Source of the DNA: Rheinheimera riviphila
GTDB lineage: Bacteria; Pseudomonadota; Gammaproteobacteria; Enterobacterales; Alteromonadaceae
Reading direction: 5' to 3'
Assembly (NCBI RefSeq): GCF_004005945.1
Contig: NZ_SACS01000003.1
Location: 80,790-144,789 of the forward strand
Length of the DNA stretch: 64,000 bases
Shown one piece after another: positions 36,709 through 48,626 of the stretch. The notes under the pieces are model-generated. The model made no database searches. It was not told the origin of the DNA and saw only the letters and a list, made by a program, of their open reading frames with translations. Numbering within the stretch: position 1 is the stretch's first letter; every line of letters starts with the position of its first letter. A program made the position numbers and the translations under genes.

Positions 36709-36787
36709 GTCAAACCTTATTCAGCTGCAGCGCTGTTGGCCTGCCGATCAAAACCAATTTAGTTAAAACCAACTTAATCAAACCAAC

Positions 36788-38020
36788 TTAATCAAACCCA
36801 ATCAGGGCGCCTTTCGGGATCACCACCACACCATCCGGCGACACGTGGAACCGCTCTTTATCCAGCACCGGATCTTCGCCAATCACCGTACCAGGTGCAA
36901 TCTTCACGTCTTTGTCGATAATAGCGCGACGAATACGGCAACCACGACCAATGTCGTTATTGCCCATCAACACGCTTTTTTCGATATACCCATGGCTATG
37001 CACGTGGACGTTGTAGCCCAAAATCGAATGATAAACGATAGAGCCACTGACAATACAGCCAGCTGCAACCATTGAACTAATCGCCTGACCGGTGCGGTTC
37101 GCTTCGTCATGCACAAATTTCGCTGGTGGCACTGGCGGCGTGTAACTACGTAGCGGCCAGTATTTGTTATATAAATCAATCGGCGGCACGACGGAGATCA
37201 AGTCCATATTGGCTTCATAATACGAATCGATGGTGCCAACATCACGCCAGTAACCCCAGGCTTCTTCTTTTTCACCACGAATAATATTGGTCGAAAAATC
37301 ATAAACGTAGACATCACCTTGCGGGAATAACTTCGGAATAATGTTGTGACCGAAATCGTGTTTTGATTCCTCGACTTTGGCATCTTCTTCCAGCACATCC
37401 ACCAGACACTTGGCTTCAAAAATATAATTGCCCATTGAAGCCAGTACAAAACCTGGTTTACCCGGAATGGTTTTCGGATTTGATTTTGGCTTTTCTTCAA
37501 ACCCAATCATTTTGCCGTTGGCGTCCACTTCAATCACGCCAAATTCATGCGCCTGTGAAATCGGCACCGGAATGGCCGCAACTGTCAGTTTGGCATTGTG
37601 CTGACGGTGAAAGTCCAGCATCTGCCGCACGTCCATTTTGTAAATATGGTCACCACCAAACACACAAACATGTTCCGGATCAAGGCCATGGATCAAGTGC
37701 AAATTCTGATACACCGCATCGGCAGTGCCAAGATACCAGTGTTTACCGGTTTGCATTTGGGCTGGGATCGGGTCGATAAATCGGTTGGTTAAACCTGTCA
37801 CCCGCCAGGAACGGCTTAAATGCTTCATTAATGAATGCGACTTAAACTGGGTGATGACAAAAATCTGCAATAAATCTGAATTGACGAAATTGTTCAGCAC
37901 AAAGTCGATAATCCGGTAGTTGCCGCCAAATGGCACTGCGGGTTTGGCGCGGATCCCGGTTAACGGAGCCAGTCTGGTGCCTTCACCCCCGGCCAAAATC
38001 ATTGTTAATACACCTGACAT
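36788..38020 (-). CDS. glgC: Glucose-1-phosphate adenylyltransferase (ADP-glucose pyrophosphorylase)
   Basis: 410 residues. It makes ADP-glucose from ATP and glucose-1-phosphate, the committed step of glycogen synthesis. The nucleotide loop GGEGTRLAPLTG lies at residues 10-21, the GGDHIYKMD catalytic region and FEEKPK follow, and the C-terminal left-handed beta-helix has the expected length. Start set at ATG 38020, which has AGGGAG six bases upstream; the frame extends ten codons further to 38044 without a good site. A palindrome in the leader (38051-38075) may be an operator. Confidence 0.95.
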   Translation of the reverse strand: MSGVLTMILAGGEGTRLAPLTGIRAKPAVPFGGNYRIIDFVLNNFVNSDLLQIFVITQFKSHSLMKHLSRSWRVTGLTNRFIDPIPAQMQTGKHWYLGTADAVYQNLHLIHGLDPEHVCVFGGDHIYKMDVRQMLDFHRQHNAKLTVAAIPVPISQAHEFGVIEVDANGKMIGFEEKPKSNPKTIPGKPGFVLASMGNYIFEAKCLVDVLEEDAKVEESKHDFGHNIIPKLFPQGDVYVYDFSTNIIRGEKEEAWGYWRDVGTIDSYYEANMDLISVVPPIDLYNKYWPLRSYTPPVPPAKFVHDEANRTGQAISSMVAAGCIVSGSIVYHSILGYNVHVHSHGYIEKSVLMGNNDIGRGCRIRRAIIDKDVKIAPGTVIGEDPVLDKERFHVSPDGVVVIPKGALIGFD

Positions 38021-38050
38021 CTGAGACTCCCTGTTACTGATCACTGTGAC

Positions 38051-38075
38051 GGGTCAAGATTTGCGATGTTGACCC
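38051..38075. promoter_or_regulatory. Perfect palindrome in the glgC leader (candidate operator)
   Basis: GGGTCAA, 11 bases, then TTGACCC, about 30 bases upstream of the glgC start. The symmetry is exact. Its regulator is unknown. Confidence 0.4.
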
Positions 38076-38098
38076 ACCAGCATTACCCTCTCCGATGT

Positions 38099-38338
38099 TC
38101 AAACTGATGCCTGAACGGCGAAGAGTAAATAGGTACTACCAACAAGGTATAGCAAAGCTAATACCATGATTGTCATAACACCGATAAATCCTTGGATAGG
38201 CGGAAATAACTGCGCGGTGTGCAGCTTAATGTATGTCCCGGGTATGGCATCTGTATGACAATCTGCGCCAAACTGGTGCAGATTGAGATTTCTGCACCAG
38301 CGCGGCACAACATCAAACTGTGATGATTGTAATACCGC
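38099..38338 (-). CDS. Possible small membrane protein (doubtful)
   Basis: A minus-strand frame of about 79 codons if started at the ATG at 38338, with one clear C-terminal hydrophobic segment of about 22 residues. There is no recognisable family, no good ribosome site, and the frame lies in the 424-base gap between glgC and the fadH terminator. Codon use is not distinctive. It could equally be chance reading through the glgC upstream region, and I see no other gene in that gap. Confidence 0.22.
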   Translation of the reverse strand, partial: AVLQSSQFDVVPRWCRNLNLHQFGADCHTDAIPGTYIKLHTAQLFPPIQGFIGVMTIMVLALLYLVGSTYLLFAVQASV

Positions 38339-38390
38339 CATCGATGCACAAATGGCAAGCAAAATCAGCGTTTTTTAGCAAAAACTGTAG

Positions 38391-38419
38391 AAAAACGGGC
38401 GCTCAGAGCGTTGAGCGCC
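38391..38419 (-). terminator. fadH Rho-independent terminator
   Basis: Minus-strand reading: GGCGCTC, 8-base loop, GAGCGCC, then CGTTTTT. It lies 25 bases beyond the fadH stop. Confidence 0.85.
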
Positions 38420-38444
38420 GCGATGAAATATTACCGCTTAAAGA

Positions 38445-40487
<2,043 letters not shown>

Positions 40488-40621
40488 TTAATGGCAAGAC
40501 TTTAGCCGCTTTTAACTGCACTGACAAGGAATATACATTTACTTACAAATTCCGTTTAAGTTCATTCAGCATTTTCGGTATCTTAAGCGATTAATGAAGT
40601 TGTTTTATAAGGTGAATACGT

Positions 40622-42502
40622 ATGTCAGCAGAAAGGCCTGGTCTGTTCCGTCGGTTATTTGGTGCCATTTGGGGCGGATTTAAAGTGATCCGGAATCTGG
40701 TGCTCAACCTGATTTTCCTGGTGTTTTTTATTGGTTTGATCAGCGTGATGTTCTCTGGCGAAGATAAAGTTCAGGTTCCGCAAACAGCTGCATTGGTGTT
40801 AGAACTTAATGGCGATTTAGTTGAAGAACAAAGTTGGGTTGACCCGGTTGAAGCCATCATTAATGAAAGTGCCGGCGGCAGCGAAGAAACCCCGGAAATT
40901 CTGGTGCGCGATTTAGTTAAAGTGATCCAAAACGCCACCAAAGATGACAAAGTGAAGGTTATCGTACTGGCGCTGGCCGATTTACGCTCAGGCTCACTGG
41001 ATAAACTGCAAGCCGTTGGTGTGGAACTGGAGAAATTCAAAGCCGCGGGTAAAAAGGTCTATGCAACTGGCAGTTTTTACTCACAAAACCAATATTTCCT
41101 GGCAAGTTTTGCCGATTCCATCAACCTGCAGCCTGGTGGCACCATTATTTTAGAAGGTTATGGTAGCTACCCGATGTACTACCGTAGTGCGCTGGAAAAA
41201 CTGAAAGTCACCACCCATGTGTTTAAAGTGGGTACCTACAAATCTGCAGTCGAACCTTTCCTGCGTGACGATATGTCGCCTGAAGCCAAAGAAGCCAATA
41301 GTCTGTGGTTGAATGAACTGTGGAGCACCTACAAAACTCAGGTCGCGGCACGCCGTGGTTTTGAAGTGACTAATTTTGATGAAACCTTTGCCAGCCTGAC
41401 CGAAAAACTGACCGCAGTTGATGGCGACATTACCCAGTACGCCTTAAACGCCAAATTGGTGGATACGCTGAAAACCCGTGAAGGTTTCCAGCAAGACATG
41501 ATCGCGCTGGTCGGTGCTGACGAAAAAGAGCACACGTTTAACCAGGTTCACTACGAAGACTATCGCAAGCTGGTCATTCCGCCGGTGAACGTGGTCAACC
41601 CACTGACCGATAAAGTGGCGCTGGTTATTGCACGTGGCAACATCGTTGATGGATCTGCTAAAGCTGGCACTATCGGCGGCGACAGTACGGCCCGCTTATT
41701 ACGCCAGGCCCGTCACGATGAAAAAGTCAAAGCCGTGGTGCTGCGCATCGACAGCGGCGGCGGCAGCAAATTTGCTTCAGAAATTATTGCTGAAGAAATC
41801 AAACTACTGAAAGAAGCTGGCAAACCGGTGATCGCCTCCATGGGTGCAGTCGCTGCTTCCGGCGGTTATTGGATTGCCGCATCAGCCAACGAAATCTGGG
41901 CTGCCCCCACCACCATCACGGGTTCTATTGGTATTTTCGCGATGTTCCCTACTGCCGAAAAAGCGTTCAGTGCGCTGGGCGTCAATGTTGATGGCGTCGG
42001 TACCACAGAAATGGCAGGCTTTAACTCAGGTCTACCATTTTTCCGCGGCCTGACACCGGACGCCGAAAAACTGATGCAGTTAACGGTTGAACGTGGTTAC
42101 GACGATTTTATCAGCTTTGTTGGTAGCAGCCGTAATCTTGAAAAACTCGCTGTTGATAAAGTTGGTCAGGGTCGGGTTTGGACCGGTACTAAAGCCTTGG
42201 AATTTGGCCTGGTCGATAAACTGGGCACGCTGGATGACGCCATCGCTTCTGCCGCAGCCAAAGCCAGCCTGACGCATTTTGATGTAATGGTGGTTGAACA
42301 GGAACTGACGCCACAACAACAAATGTTAAAACAGCTGTTTGGGTCGGCCAAAGCCAGCGGCTGGTTGCCAGAAATGAGCAGCCAATCGAAGTTAAGCAGC
42401 CTTGGTCTGTTGCGTCAGCTCGACAAAGAGCTTGGCCAATTCACGCAGTTTAATGATCCAAATGGCATTTACTCTTATTGCTTTACCTGTGCCGTGCAAT
42501 AA
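40622..42502 (+). CDS. sppA: Signal peptide peptidase SppA, 67-kDa type (protease IV)
   Basis: 626 residues, the long double-domain form found in gammaproteobacteria. It is anchored in the inner membrane by a helix at about 23-45 and degrades cleaved signal peptides. Both tandem S49 halves are visible. The N-terminal half supplies the catalytic Lys in VGTYKSAVEPF, and the C-terminal half supplies the Ser in AASGGYWIA. The motif before the Ser reads DSGGGSKFAS where many homologues have Pro in the first Gly position. AAGGTG precedes the ATG. It is followed by a strong terminator. Confidence 0.95.
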   Translation: MSAERPGLFRRLFGAIWGGFKVIRNLVLNLIFLVFFIGLISVMFSGEDKVQVPQTAALVLELNGDLVEEQSWVDPVEAIINESAGGSEETPEILVRDLVKVIQNATKDDKVKVIVLALADLRSGSLDKLQAVGVELEKFKAAGKKVYATGSFYSQNQYFLASFADSINLQPGGTIILEGYGSYPMYYRSALEKLKVTTHVFKVGTYKSAVEPFLRDDMSPEAKEANSLWLNELWSTYKTQVAARRGFEVTNFDETFASLTEKLTAVDGDITQYALNAKLVDTLKTREGFQQDMIALVGADEKEHTFNQVHYEDYRKLVIPPVNVVNPLTDKVALVIARGNIVDGSAKAGTIGGDSTARLLRQARHDEKVKAVVLRIDSGGGSKFASEIIAEEIKLLKEAGKPVIASMGAVAASGGYWIAASANEIWAAPTTITGSIGIFAMFPTAEKAFSALGVNVDGVGTTEMAGFNSGLPFFRGLTPDAEKLMQLTVERGYDDFISFVGSSRNLEKLAVDKVGQGRVWTGTKALEFGLVDKLGTLDDAIASAAAKASLTHFDVMVVEQELTPQQQMLKQLFGSAKASGWLPEMSSQSKLSSLGLLRQLDKELGQFTQFNDPNGIYSYCFTCAVQ

Positions 42503-42530
42503 CTTGCAAGTTGTTGTAACTTAACAGCAG

Positions 42531-42560
42531 ATAACCCGGCGTGATGCCGGGTTATTTTTT
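42531..42560 (+). terminator. sppA Rho-independent terminator
   Basis: Perfect 10-bp stem ATAACCCGGC / GCCGGGTTAT with a 5-base loop, followed by a T run. Confidence 0.92.
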
Positions 42561-42587
42561 GGCTGACAATCAATGCGAAGGACCATA

Positions 42588-44165
42588 ATGAAACTTGTAC
42601 CGACTTTTCTTATCCTCAGCAGTTTATTCAGTGGCGCTGACGCAGTTGCCTCTTCAGTCGATCCTGCGTCTGCCACTGCCACGCTTGACCTAAAAAAAAT
42701 AGACCAGATAGTGACATCCGCCATGGCCGAGTTTCAGGTGCCGGGTCTGGCGATTGCGGTGGTATCCCAGGACAAGGTGTTACTCGCCAAAGGCTACGGC
42801 GTGCGGGATATTGGCAACAATCAGCCGGTCACAGCACAAACTTTGTTTGGCATTGCTTCAAATACCAAAGCCTTTACCGCCGCGGCACTGGCGATGTTGG
42901 TCGATCAGGGCAAATTATCCTGGGATGACAAGGTCATCCAGCATCTTCCTGAATTTCAATTATTTGATGCGTATGTCAGCCGCGAAATGACCATCCGTGA
43001 TTTATTAAGTCATCGCTCTGGTTTAGGCCTTGGCGCCGGCGATTTATTGATTTGGCCTGATACCAACAAAAGCACGGCCGACATCATCAAGGCCCTGCGT
43101 TTTATCAAACCAGCCAGCAGTTTTCGATCCGAATACGCCTATAACAATCTGATGTTTGTCGTGGCCGGTGAAGTGGTCGCCAGAGTGTCAGGCCAAAGCT
43201 GGCAGCAATTTGTCGAACAACAACTATTCAGCCCGCTAGGCATGACCACCACAGCAGCCGGATTCTCCAGAATCGCAGCCGACAACCAAAACCGTGCCGT
43301 CGGCCATATTCCGCTGGACAACAAGCTACAACGCTACCCACTGGATTACCTGGAAGATTTCCGCGGCGCTGGCGCTATCGCATCCAATGTCAGCGAGATG
43401 AGCCTGTGGCTGCGCACCCAACTGGCCAACGGCGTGATGCCTGATGGCAAAAGGCTCTTTAGCGCGGCCCAACAACAGCAAATGTGGCAGCTGCATATCA
43501 ACGCACCGGTATCGCAGAACAGCTTTGACAGCACCCGCCAGCAGTTTGCCGGTTATGGCCTCGGCTGGTCGATTGATGATTATTTTGGCTATAAACGTTT
43601 AAGCCATGGCGGAGGCATTCTGGGGATGGTGTCACAGGTCACGCTTGTGCCGGAGCAAAAGCTTGGCATTGTGATCCTGACCAATCAGCAAGCATTTCCA
43701 GCCATTACCGTCATCAGCCGCGAAGTACTAGAGCAGGCTTTGGCATTGCCGGACAAAGATTGGCTGCAGGAACTTAGCGGCAAATACCACAGTGGCCGCG
43801 AAAAACTGTATAAAAATAGCGGTCCGCTACAACTGACTGAAGTACAACCGGCCTTAACCAATCAGCATTACAGTGCCAACTTTGCCAGCGACTGGTACGG
43901 TCATGTCAGTATCAAACAGATCGATGGCAAGCTGCGGATTAAATTTTCGCACACGCCAAAACTGCAAGGCTGGCTGGTACACCACAGTGGCAATAGGTTT
44001 GTAGTGCAATGGGATGACCGACTGATGGAAGCCGACGCCTATATTGACTTTGAATTTGGTGCTAAAAATCAATTACAAGGCGCTAAAATGCAGTTGGTGA
44101 ACCCGGACATCACCGATTTTAGCTTTGATTTTCATGATTTAGTGTTATCCGTGACCAAGCCATAA
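42588..44165 (+). CDS. Secreted serine hydrolase, class C beta-lactamase/AmpC-like family
   Basis: 525 residues with a Sec signal peptide (cleavage near residue 20-25). The beta-lactamase/penicillin-binding fold has Ser-x-x-Lys as SNTK (FGIASNTKAF), the Tyr-x-Asn motif as YAYNN and the third box HGGG. A C-terminal beta domain of about 100 residues (DUF3471-like) follows. Such proteins are usually D-aminopeptidases or esterases of peptidoglycan-type substrates and not true beta-lactamases, so I give no resistance call. Start ATG 42588 has GAAGGA five bases upstream; the ATG 15 bases earlier overlaps that site. The gene stands alone between two terminators. Confidence 0.88.
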   Translation: MKLVPTFLILSSLFSGADAVASSVDPASATATLDLKKIDQIVTSAMAEFQVPGLAIAVVSQDKVLLAKGYGVRDIGNNQPVTAQTLFGIASNTKAFTAAALAMLVDQGKLSWDDKVIQHLPEFQLFDAYVSREMTIRDLLSHRSGLGLGAGDLLIWPDTNKSTADIIKALRFIKPASSFRSEYAYNNLMFVVAGEVVARVSGQSWQQFVEQQLFSPLGMTTTAAGFSRIAADNQNRAVGHIPLDNKLQRYPLDYLEDFRGAGAIASNVSEMSLWLRTQLANGVMPDGKRLFSAAQQQQMWQLHINAPVSQNSFDSTRQQFAGYGLGWSIDDYFGYKRLSHGGGILGMVSQVTLVPEQKLGIVILTNQQAFPAITVISREVLEQALALPDKDWLQELSGKYHSGREKLYKNSGPLQLTEVQPALTNQHYSANFASDWYGHVSIKQIDGKLRIKFSHTPKLQGWLVHHSGNRFVVQWDDRLMEADAYIDFEFGAKNQLQGAKMQLVNPDITDFSFDFHDLVLSVTKP

Positions 44166-44190
44166 GGTGTTCATGGATCACCCATAACGA

Positions 44191-44218
44191 AAAAGCCCAG
44201 CGATTAAGCTGGGCTTTT
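44191..44218. terminator. Bidirectional terminator between serine hydrolase and tRNA-Ser
   Basis: AAAAGCCCAGC, a 6-base loop, GCTGGGCTTTT. It serves the plus-strand hydrolase and also ends the minus-strand tRNA transcript. Confidence 0.9.
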
Positions 44219-44223
44219 AAATA

Positions 44224-44314
44224 TGGCGGAGAGAAAGAGATTCGAACTCTTGAAGGGCTACTAACCCTCGCCGGTTTTCAAGACCGGTGCATTAAACCAC
44301 TCTGCCATCTCTCC
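44224..44314 (-). tRNA. serT: tRNA-Ser (anticodon UGA)
   Basis: A 91-nt gene read on the minus strand from GGAGAGATGGC to an encoded CCA. The acceptor stem GGAGAGA pairs with TCTCTCC. The anticodon stem CCGGT/ACCGG encloses CTTGAAA, giving anticodon TGA. The long variable arm CGAGGGTTAGTAGCCCTTC is characteristic of serine tRNAs, and the T loop GTTCGAATC is present. In E. coli serT also lies beside yccA and tusE, as here. Confidence 0.97.
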
Positions 44315-44476
44315 AATGCGGCGTATCTTAATCAGATCACTCTCGAAAAGAAAGTGTTTTTTGAAGATTTAACATCTTGAATTGATTTATAAAGATCAAA
44401 CGTTTATTTTTTAGTCTGTTCGAGGCACCTTTCGTCGCAACAACTGAATTATTCCGCCAACCAAAGGTCAAAATAG

Positions 44477-44505
44477 CTGACTTCAATCACAGATACTTGT
44501 ATAGT
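44477..44505 (+). promoter_or_regulatory. Candidate sigma70 promoter of the yccA-like gene
   Basis: CTGACT, a 17-base spacer, then TATAGT, about 30 bases upstream of the start codon. The -35 box matches 4 of 6 bases and the -10 box 5 of 6. Confidence 0.45.
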
Positions 44506-44535
44506 TTGCCCGTATTAACCATCACAGGAGTGCTT

Positions 44536-45201
44536 ATGTCTTACCAAAACCAACAGATCCTTACTGGCTCAGACAGCTTAAGTATCAACAAAGTACTGCG
44601 CAATACTTACACTTTACTGGCCATGACGCTGACGTTGAGTGCTGTTACTGCAGGCATCGCGATGATGCTCGATTTTGGCCCAATGGTCGGTCTTGGCTTA
44701 ACGTTACTGGCGCTGGTGCTGGTGTTTGTCGTGATCAAAAAAGCCGACACTGCCGCAGGTTTATTCTGGGTATTTGCCTTTACCGGCGTGATGGGTGCTT
44801 CGATTGGCCCAATGCTCAATCGTTATGCTGCGATGCCGAATGGCCCGGAAATTATCATGCAAGCCTTTGGCGCTACTGCATTAATTTTCTTCTCTCTCTC
44901 TGCCTACACCTTAACCAGCAAAAAAGATTTCTCATTTATGGGTAACTTTTTGTTTGTTGGTTTAGTGATGGCGGTGATTGCAGGTATCGCCAATATCTTC
45001 TTTCAGGTTCCGGCATTACATTTAGCAATTAACGCGGTTGTGGTGCTGTTGATGTCAGGATTTATTCTGTATGACACCAGCCGTATCGTGCAAGGTGGCG
45101 AAACCAACTACATCCGCGCCACGGTTTCTTTGTACCTGAACATTTTTAACCTGTTCACGTCATTGTTATCGTTACTTGGTTTTATGAACAGCGACGACTA
45201 A
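44536..45201 (+). CDS. yccA: Bax inhibitor-1 family (YccA-type) inner-membrane protein
   Basis: 221 residues with about seven hydrophobic segments and the usual short polar N-terminus. The final Asp-rich SDD, preceded by the loop LYDTSRIVQGGETNYI, is typical of the UPF0005/BI-1 family. E. coli YccA interacts with and inhibits the FtsH protease. ATG 44536 has CAGGAG five bases upstream; the frame extends 13 codons further without a site. Position between tRNA-Ser(UGA) and the tus genes repeats the E. coli neighbourhood, which strengthens the yccA name. A terminator follows. Confidence 0.88.
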   Translation: MSYQNQQILTGSDSLSINKVLRNTYTLLAMTLTLSAVTAGIAMMLDFGPMVGLGLTLLALVLVFVVIKKADTAAGLFWVFAFTGVMGASIGPMLNRYAAMPNGPEIIMQAFGATALIFFSLSAYTLTSKKDFSFMGNFLFVGLVMAVIAGIANIFFQVPALHLAINAVVVLLMSGFILYDTSRIVQGGETNYIRATVSLYLNIFNLFTSLLSLLGFMNSDD

Positions 45202-45230
45202 TAGTTGCAGCAAAACTGAAGTTCGTTAAA

Positions 45231-45258
45231 ATGCCCCGCTAGTCGGGGCTTTTTTTTA
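45231..45258 (+). terminator. yccA Rho-independent terminator
   Basis: GCCCCG, 5-base loop, CGGGGC followed by eight Ts. Confidence 0.92.
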
Positions 45259-45304
45259 GCTGCGGTTCTTCATCATATTGTTGATTTTATTCGGGCGGTT
45301 CTCG

Positions 45305-45667
45305 ATGGCAGTTTTTGCTTTATACGTTCAATCAAGCACTTATGCCTGCCCTACCTTGGCCTCAGTGTTGCGCTTCGCCAAGGCCGCTTTGTTACAGCAC
45401 CATCAGCTTGACCATATTTTCTTTTATCAGGACGCAGTACAAGCCATTGTCGCGGGCATTGACTTACCTGCGGACGAGCCCGATAGCGCAGCGCTGCTAA
45501 TTGCCTTTTGCCAGCAGCACGATATTCCATTGTTGTATTGCGTCACCGCCGCCGAAAAACGTGGTTTTGCCACAGCAGCAGCCCCAGCCAGAGCTGGTTT
45601 TATCGCCGCCGGCCTGGCTGAATTTGCGATGCGTTTGGACGCTGTTGATCAGGTGGTGCAATTTTAA
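45305..45667 (+). CDS. tusD: Sulfurtransferase complex subunit TusD
   Basis: 120 residues of the DsrE fold. It accepts persulfide sulfur from TusA within the TusBCD heterohexamer and passes it on for 2-thiolation of tRNA wobble uridine by MnmA. The catalytic Cys lies in LLYCVTAAEKRG, as in E. coli TusD, and the C-terminus DQVVQF matches. ATG 45305 is chosen over an upstream in-frame start, giving the family's length. It overlaps tusC by one base. Confidence 0.93.
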   Translation: MAVFALYVQSSTYACPTLASVLRFAKAALLQHHQLDHIFFYQDAVQAIVAGIDLPADEPDSAALLIAFCQQHDIPLLYCVTAAEKRGFATAAAPARAGFIAAGLAEFAMRLDAVDQVVQF

Positions 45668-46023
45668 TGAAAAAAATCGCGGTATTACTTAGCCACAGCC
45701 CGTTTGATGGCGCCATCAGCCGTGAAGCGCATGACATGATTATGGCGCTGGCAGCAGTTGAGCATCAGGTGACAGTGATTTATCAGGAGGCTGCGGTGTT
45801 GCAACTGCTGCCAGTGCATAGCGCCGCCATGCTTGGCTGCAAAGATTACACCCCAGCACAGAAACTATTTGAGCTCTATGAAGTTGCCGCTGTCGTCGCC
45901 AGCGCTTGCGCGTTGCAGCGGTATCAGATGTTACCGGAGCAATGTTTAATCGCCGTCACCGCAATGGCAGATCCCGACATCCAAGCGCTACTGGCACAAC
46001 AACAGCAGATCCTGAGGTTTTAG
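45667..46023 (+). CDS. tusC: Sulfurtransferase complex subunit TusC
   Basis: 118-residue DsrF/TusC-like subunit (KIAVLLSHSPFDG at the N-terminus, then FELYEVAAVVAS). Structural partner in the TusBCD relay; the active-site Cys is supplied by TusD. It is sandwiched between tusD and tusB with a one-base overlap upstream and no gap downstream, so the proteins are made together. Confidence 0.92.
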   Translation: MKKIAVLLSHSPFDGAISREAHDMIMALAAVEHQVTVIYQEAAVLQLLPVHSAAMLGCKDYTPAQKLFELYEVAAVVASACALQRYQMLPEQCLIAVTAMADPDIQALLAQQQQILRF

Positions 46024-46275
46024 ATGATTTTGTATCAATGTACTGCTGGCTCTCCCCGCTTGCTCAGCCTGGTCACAAAGGATGATGCTTTGTTGTTTCG
46101 GCAAGATGGCGTTTATCAGTTGCTGACCGCTCAGCAGTGGCCGACAGCAAAACTCTACGCATTACAGCAAGATATCAATGACCGACAGCTATTATGCCCG
46201 GCGTCGGTGCAATTGCTGAGTGATGCAGAGTGGGTTGAATTATGTCTGGAAGCGCAACAGGTGGTGTTATGTTAA
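46024..46275 (+). CDS. tusB: Sulfurtransferase complex subunit TusB
   Basis: 83 residues, DsrH/TusB-like, third subunit of TusBCD. The start directly follows the tusC stop, and its 3' end overlaps the tusE start by seven bases. Similarity is low in this small family, so the call leans on gene order as well as size. Confidence 0.88.
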   Translation: MILYQCTAGSPRLLSLVTKDDALLFRQDGVYQLLTAQQWPTAKLYALQQDINDRQLLCPASVQLLSDAEWVELCLEAQQVVLC

Positions 46276-46604
46276 GTCTGATCATCAAAGCGCAAAGCAT
46301 TCCGCTGGATCAGCATGGTTATCTGGCGGATCTTAGTTTATGGTCAGAGCCTTTAGCGCTGGAATTTGCCAGGTTGGAACAAGTCAACATGAGCGCTGAA
46401 CACTGGGAAGTGGTGCTGTTTGTGCGTGATTTTTATCAGGAATTTCGAACATCACCGGCCATTCGGGTATTGGTGAAAGCAATTGCTGCCAAATTGGGGC
46501 CGGAGAAGGGGAATAGTAAGTATTTATTTATGCTGTTTCCGGAAGGTCCGGCAAAGCAAGCGACCCGAATTGCGGGTTTGCCAAAACCGGCGCGTTGTTT
46601 GTAA
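46269..46604 (+). CDS. tusE: Sulfur relay protein TusE (DsrC family)
   Basis: 111 residues. It takes the persulfide from TusD and hands it to MnmA. The penultimate cysteine on the flexible tail (PKPARCL) is the sulfur carrier, and the conserved core [15 protein letters not shown] is present. Start at ATG 46269, overlapping tusB; the longer frame from 46242 runs inside tusB and is rejected. It completes a contiguous tusDCBE operon, whereas E. coli keeps tusE apart from tusBCD. Confidence 0.94.
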   Translation: MLSLIIKAQSIPLDQHGYLADLSLWSEPLALEFARLEQVNMSAEHWEVVLFVRDFYQEFRTSPAIRVLVKAIAAKLGPEKGNSKYLFMLFPEGPAKQATRIAGLPKPARCL

Positions 46605-46699
46605 ATTGCCGATAGTTATAAATGGTCGAAATTGATGGCTTGTAGGGCGACACTCACCGCGTCAGCAGTAGTGCGCCGATCGTTGCCATCGCAATATGG

Positions 46700-46888
46700 C
46701 TACGCGCGGGTGTTTGAATACCAGATCCAGGCTGCTTCGAAGATCACAAATCCAACAACCCCAACCACGGCCAGAACGATCAACCAGTACACCCAGCGCA
46801 GCATTAGCTTGGTGAGACTGACCCGCTCTTTTCGAACCACTTTTTTAATGACTGCGGGTTTGTCGGCAGCCTTCGCTGTGTTTGGCAT
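46700..46888 (-). CDS. Small single-span membrane protein, unknown function
   Basis: 62 residues. A basic N-terminal half (AVIKKVVRKERVSL) is followed by one membrane helix of about 22 residues, ending WIWYSNTRA. ATG 46888 has GGAG six bases upstream. The longer frame to 46936 would start inside the serS terminator and is rejected. It lies just downstream of serS on the same strand, so it is expressed by read-through past that terminator or from a promoter I cannot place. No family recognised. Confidence 0.6.
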   Translation of the reverse strand: MPNTAKAADKPAVIKKVVRKERVSLTKLMLRWVYWLIVLAVVGVVGFVIFEAAWIWYSNTRA

Positions 46889-46898
46889 GAACAACTCC

Positions 46899-46927
46899 AA
46901 AAACGCAGCCGGTGTTAACACCGGCTG
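46899..46927 (-). terminator. serS Rho-independent terminator
   Basis: Minus-strand reading: the perfect palindrome CAGCCGGTGTTAACACCGGCTG, then CGTTTTT. It lies 18 bases after the serS stop and just before the ribosome site of the small membrane gene. Confidence 0.88.
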
Positions 46928-46944
46928 TTTCAACATAGAATAAA

Positions 46945-48618
<1,674 letters not shown>

Positions 48619-48626
<8 letters not shown>

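Noticed and set aside
42588-44165. Antibiotic-resistance beta-lactamase
   Set aside because: The SxxK/YxN fold is shared with many D-peptidases and esterases, and the extra C-terminal domain argues against a true AmpC.
44315-44476. Promoter of tRNA-Ser on the minus strand
   Set aside because: A TAAGAT box can be found but no convincing -35 partner, so no feature is listed.
46632-46943. Plus-strand 103-codon frame after tusE
   Set aside because: Antisense to the small membrane protein gene and the serS terminator; Thr/Asn-rich with no motif.
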